From assembly GCA_029212885.1 (NCBI GenBank), contig JARGPC010000002.1, positions 352,474-416,473 on the forward strand: a stretch of DNA of 64,000 nt. Direction: 5' to 3'. Shown one piece after another: positions 61,194 to 64,000 of this stretch (position 1 is its first letter; every line of letters begins with the position of its first letter). Source of the DNA: Coxiellaceae bacterium (lineage in GTDB: Bacteria; Pseudomonadota; Gammaproteobacteria; Coxiellales; Coxiellaceae). A program made the position numbers and the translations under genes. The notes under the pieces are model-generated. The model was not told the origin of the DNA. It saw only the letters and a list, made by a program, of their open reading frames with translations, and did not search any database.

Positions 61194-64000
61194 ATGAGCA
61201 ATCGAAAACGGAAGTTTACTGATATATTTATCGAACGGCCTGTATTGGCTGTAGTGATTAGTCTGCTGATATTGTTAGTTGGTTTACAATCAATGCGAAG
61301 CATGCAGCTGCGTGAGTTTCCGCAATTGACTAATACAGTGATTACAGTGACGACCGCTTACCCGGGTGCATCAGCTGAATTAATGCAGGGTTTTGTCACG
61401 CAGCGTATTGCTAAATCTATTTCTAGTTCAGAAGGGTTGGATTATATTTCTTCAACCAGTAGTGACGGCGTTAGCACGGTTGAGGCGAATATCCGCTTGA
61501 ATTATGACCCAGAAAAAGCCTTTACTAATGTGATGAGTAAGGTCTCTGAGGTGGAGGGAGATTTGCCAACAGCAGCGCAAAAGCCGGTGATTACGAAAAC
61601 CACAGGCTCAAAAACTGCGTTGATGTATTTGGCGTATCAAAGTGATGCGATGTCTCCGCAACAAGTGACTAATTATATATCGCGCGTTATACAGCCGGTG
61701 TTTGCCACAGTGCCTGGTGTGGCGCAAGTGCAATTACTTGGCGGTGGTTATACTTATGCAATGCGCATTTGGTTGAGCACTGATCGTATGGCAGCGTTGG
61801 GCGTGACGCCAGAAGACGTGACCATGGCATTAAAGCGTAATAACTTTCAATCAGCTGCTGGTAATACCAAAGGTAAATATATAACTGTATCAATTCGCGC
61901 CATGACGGACCTGCAATCGGTAAAAGAGTTTAAAAACATAGTGGTGAAGTCAAGCAAAGACAGCTTGGTGCATTTGGGCGATATCGCTAAGGTGAAATTA
62001 GGTCAAGAAAGTTACGATGGCTATGCTACATATAATGGTAAGTTGGCGGTGTATGTGGCGATTACGCCGACGCCAACGGCTAATCCGCTAACGGTGATTA
62101 AAGAATCCAGAAAGATTCTAAACCAAATAAAAACAGATTATCCACCAAGTTTACAAAGCCATGTGGTTTTTGATGCAACGCAGTATATTCATGAATCATT
62201 GGTCGAAGTGATACGAACCATTATTGAAGCAACGCTGATTGTTATCTTGGTGATATATTTATTCTTAGGTTCGGTTCGTTCCGTATTTATTCCGGTGGTA
62301 ACCATCCCGTTATCATTAATTGGCGTAATGACGATTATGCTGGCGTTAGGCTATTCATTAAATCTTCTGACTTTGCTCGCTATGGTTTTGGCGATTGGAT
62401 TGGTGGTTGATGATGCTATCGTGGTGGTGGAGAATGTCCATCGACATATTGAGCTAGGTAAATCACCGTTTAAAGCAGCGATTGATGGCGCACGTGAAAT
62501 CGCTACGCCAGTGATCGCGATGACCATTACGCTGGCTGCTGTGTATGCGCCGATTGGTTTTATGTCTGGATTGACTGGTGATTTATTTGTTCAATTTGCA
62601 TTTACTTTAGCGGCTACGGTGATTGTTTCCGGCGTTATTGCTTTAACATTGTCGCCTATGATGAGCTCTAAGTTATTGCGCAATGATGCGAGCAATGGGC
62701 GATATGCGCTATGGCTGGATCGAAAAATGGATCAGATGATGGACGGCTATCAGCGCGTATTGCGTGGTGTGCTATGTCATCGCGGTGCCGTTTTATTTAT
62801 GGGTGTGCTGGTGCTGATTTGTTGCTATGTGTTTTATGCATTTACGCCAGAACAATTAGCGCCACAAGAAGACCAGGGCATGATTTGGATGATGGCTAAC
62901 GGGCCACAATATGCCAATATCGATTACACAACGAAATTCTCCAATATGCTAGGTCCGGTGATTGATAAAAATAAAAACACGGCGATGTATTTTATTATTA
63001 ATGGTGCAGACGGTGGCCCGAACAGTGTGATTGGTGGTCTGCGCTTAAAACCTTGGAGTCAACGAGATGATTCCGAATCGGAGGTGCTGCAACAATTACA
63101 AACTAAGCTGCAGCAAAATCCTGGCTTGCGCGTTAATTTATTTGAACCGCCAGCATTGCCGATGGGCGGCAATTTCTTTCCTATTGATTTCGTGATTAAG
63201 TCGACCGGTGACTTTAAGCAGCTGTATAAAATATCGGAAGAGCTATTAACTAAAGCGCGTAAGAGTGGTTATTTTTTGTTTTTACAAAACTCATTGCAGT
63301 TTAATAAACCGCAGGTGGTATTCCATATTAACCGTAACAAAGCGGCGCAAATGGGTATCGACATGCAAACCATTGGGAGTTCGCTGGCAAGTGCTATGAG
63401 CGAAAACTATGTTAATCGTTTTAGTATGCTGGATCAAAGCTTTAAGGTAATTCCACAATTGGAGCGTAAATATAGACGAAATGCTAATCAGCTTAATAAT
63501 CTGTATTTGAAAAATATTAAAGGTGACATGGTGCCACTATCTTCATTTGCTACCCTTAAGCGAGAAGTTGAGCCGAACTCATTAATGCAATTCCAGCAAC
63601 TCAATGCGGTTGAATTACAAGGCATGATGTTCCCACCTAAAACGGCAATGGATGGATTGAATTATTTGAAAACTGAAGCCATGAAGATTTTACCATCCGG
63701 CATGAGCATTGATTACAGTGGTAAATCACGCACTTCCGTACAGGAAGGCGATAAAATGACTATGATGTTATTTTTCTCGATCATTGTGATTTATTTGGTT
63801 TTAGCTGCGCAGTTTGAGAGTTTTAGTGATCCCATAACAATTTTAGTTAGTGTGTTAATGGCATTTTTTGGTGCCTTGATTCCTTTATTTTTAGGTGCGG
63901 CAACGCTTAATTTGTACACCAAGATAGGGTTGATTACGCTGATTGGTTTAATCAGTAAGCACGGTATTTTAATGGTCGATTTTGCCAACCATTTGCAAAT
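61194..64000 (+). CDS. RND multidrug efflux transporter (HAE1 type), 3' end outside window
   Basis: Open from the ATG at 61194 to the window edge (935 codons seen; the family has about 1030-1050). The start RKRKFTDIFIERPVLAVVIS, the AYPGASAELMQGFVT segment and ILMVDFANHLQ near the edge are typical of the AcrB/MexB superfamily. VAIGLVVDDAIVVVENV-type residues of helix 4 appear near residue 400. It uses the proton gradient to export hydrophobic compounds with the upstream adaptor. Substrate is unknown; an outer membrane factor may lie past the edge. Confidence 0.9.
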   Translation, partial: MSNRKRKFTDIFIERPVLAVVISLLILLVGLQSMRSMQLREFPQLTNTVITVTTAYPGASAELMQGFVTQRIAKSISSSEGLDYISSTSSDGVSTVEANIRLNYDPEKAFTNVMSKVSEVEGDLPTAAQKPVITKTTGSKTALMYLAYQSDAMSPQQVTNYISRVIQPVFATVPGVAQVQLLGGGYTYAMRIWLSTDRMAALGVTPEDVTMALKRNNFQSAAGNTKGKYITVSIRAMTDLQSVKEFKNIVVKSSKDSLVHLGDIAKVKLGQESYDGYATYNGKLAVYVAITPTPTANPLTVIKESRKILNQIKTDYPPSLQSHVVFDATQYIHESLVEVIRTIIEATLIVILVIYLFLGSVRSVFIPVVTIPLSLIGVMTIMLALGYSLNLLTLLAMVLAIGLVVDDAIVVVENVHRHIELGKSPFKAAIDGAREIATPVIAMTITLAAVYAPIGFMSGLTGDLFVQFAFTLAATVIVSGVIALTLSPMMSSKLLRNDASNGRYALWLDRKMDQMMDGYQRVLRGVLCHRGAVLFMGVLVLICCYVFYAFTPEQLAPQEDQGMIWMMANGPQYANIDYTTKFSNMLGPVIDKNKNTAMYFIINGADGGPNSVIGGLRLKPWSQRDDSESEVLQQLQTKLQQNPGLRVNLFEPPALPMGGNFFPIDFVIKSTGDFKQLYKISEELLTKARKSGYFLFLQNSLQFNKPQVVFHINRNKAAQMGIDMQTIGSSLASAMSENYVNRFSMLDQSFKVIPQLERKYRRNANQLNNLYLKNIKGDMVPLSSFATLKREVEPNSLMQFQQLNAVELQGMMFPPKTAMDGLNYLKTEAMKILPSGMSIDYSGKSRTSVQEGDKMTMMLFFSIIVIYLVLAAQFESFSDPITILVSVLMAFFGALIPLFLGAATLNLYTKIGLITLIGLISKHGILMVDFANHLQ

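Noticed and set aside
60081-64000. RND pump as the toxoflavin-type transporter (ToxFGHI analogue)
   Set aside because: It is over 40 kb from the tox-like operon and there is no evidence linking them.

Overview
The window reads as chromosome of an AT-leaning gammaproteobacterium, most likely a host-associated member of the Legionellales (Legionella/Coxiella/Berkiella side). The affiliation is an inference. It rests on moderate GC, a PlaA-like GDSL lipase, a complete tyrosine/homogentisate pathway, several very large unrecognised helical proteins that look like effectors, a protein resembling a Legionella-type 'SGTSG' family, and many short extragenic palindromes. I saw no rRNA, tRNA, CRISPR, integrase or intact insertion sequence.

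Layout. 0.1-6.6 kb, minus strand: NAD(P)-dependent epimerases and dehydrogenases around an FeS-type cryptochrome/photolyase, a phosphotransferase, and a full-length TauE/SafE permease next to a half-length copy that looks like an internal-deletion product. 6.9-9.0 kb: a coiled-coil, Ala/Pro-rich, acidic protein and a small membrane protein. 9.1-12.9 kb: a flavin monooxygenase, AzlC-AzlD exporter and two cupin proteins. 13.6-18.4 kb, minus strand: a tight operon of GTP cyclohydrolase II, a WD40 protein, an FGE/SUMF1-like protein and an orotate-type phosphoribosyltransferase, followed by a LysR regulator. This matches the ToxB-ToxC-ToxD core of the toxoflavin (7-azapteridine) pathway and is my best candidate for an undescribed system. 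18.8-27.5 kb: a glycerophosphodiesterase, envelope and secreted proteins, and a FUSC/HlyD efflux pair. 27.7-29.3 kb: an ABC-F ATPase (YheS type) whose usual C-terminal tail is missing just where a palindromic repeat begins.

30.1-38.1 kb: two tandem paralogous giants (1355 and 1271 aa) of unknown function with alpha-helical repeats. Then aroA, a CydP-like peptide, another effector-like protein, a GDSL lipase and a phosphodiesterase/phosphatase. 44.3-44.65 kb and 53.8-54.15 kb are repeat islands that share a palindromic element of about 107 bp. 45.5-53.8 kb holds hppD-fah-maiA and a hisC-like aminotransferase with hmgA, together enough to take tyrosine to fumarate and acetoacetate. Between them lie a DUF5993-DsbB pair and a Dph6-type ATP pyrophosphatase. 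54-60 kb has an SDR, a TPR-like small protein, a PhnZ-type HD-domain oxygenase candidate, a secreted beta-propeller protein, a HAD phosphatase and an ankyrin protein. From 60.1 kb an RND efflux pair runs off the right edge.

Many start codons were moved from the longest frame to an internal start with a better ribosome-binding site; each case is explained in its entry. All family assignments are from sequence motifs and memory, without database searches.
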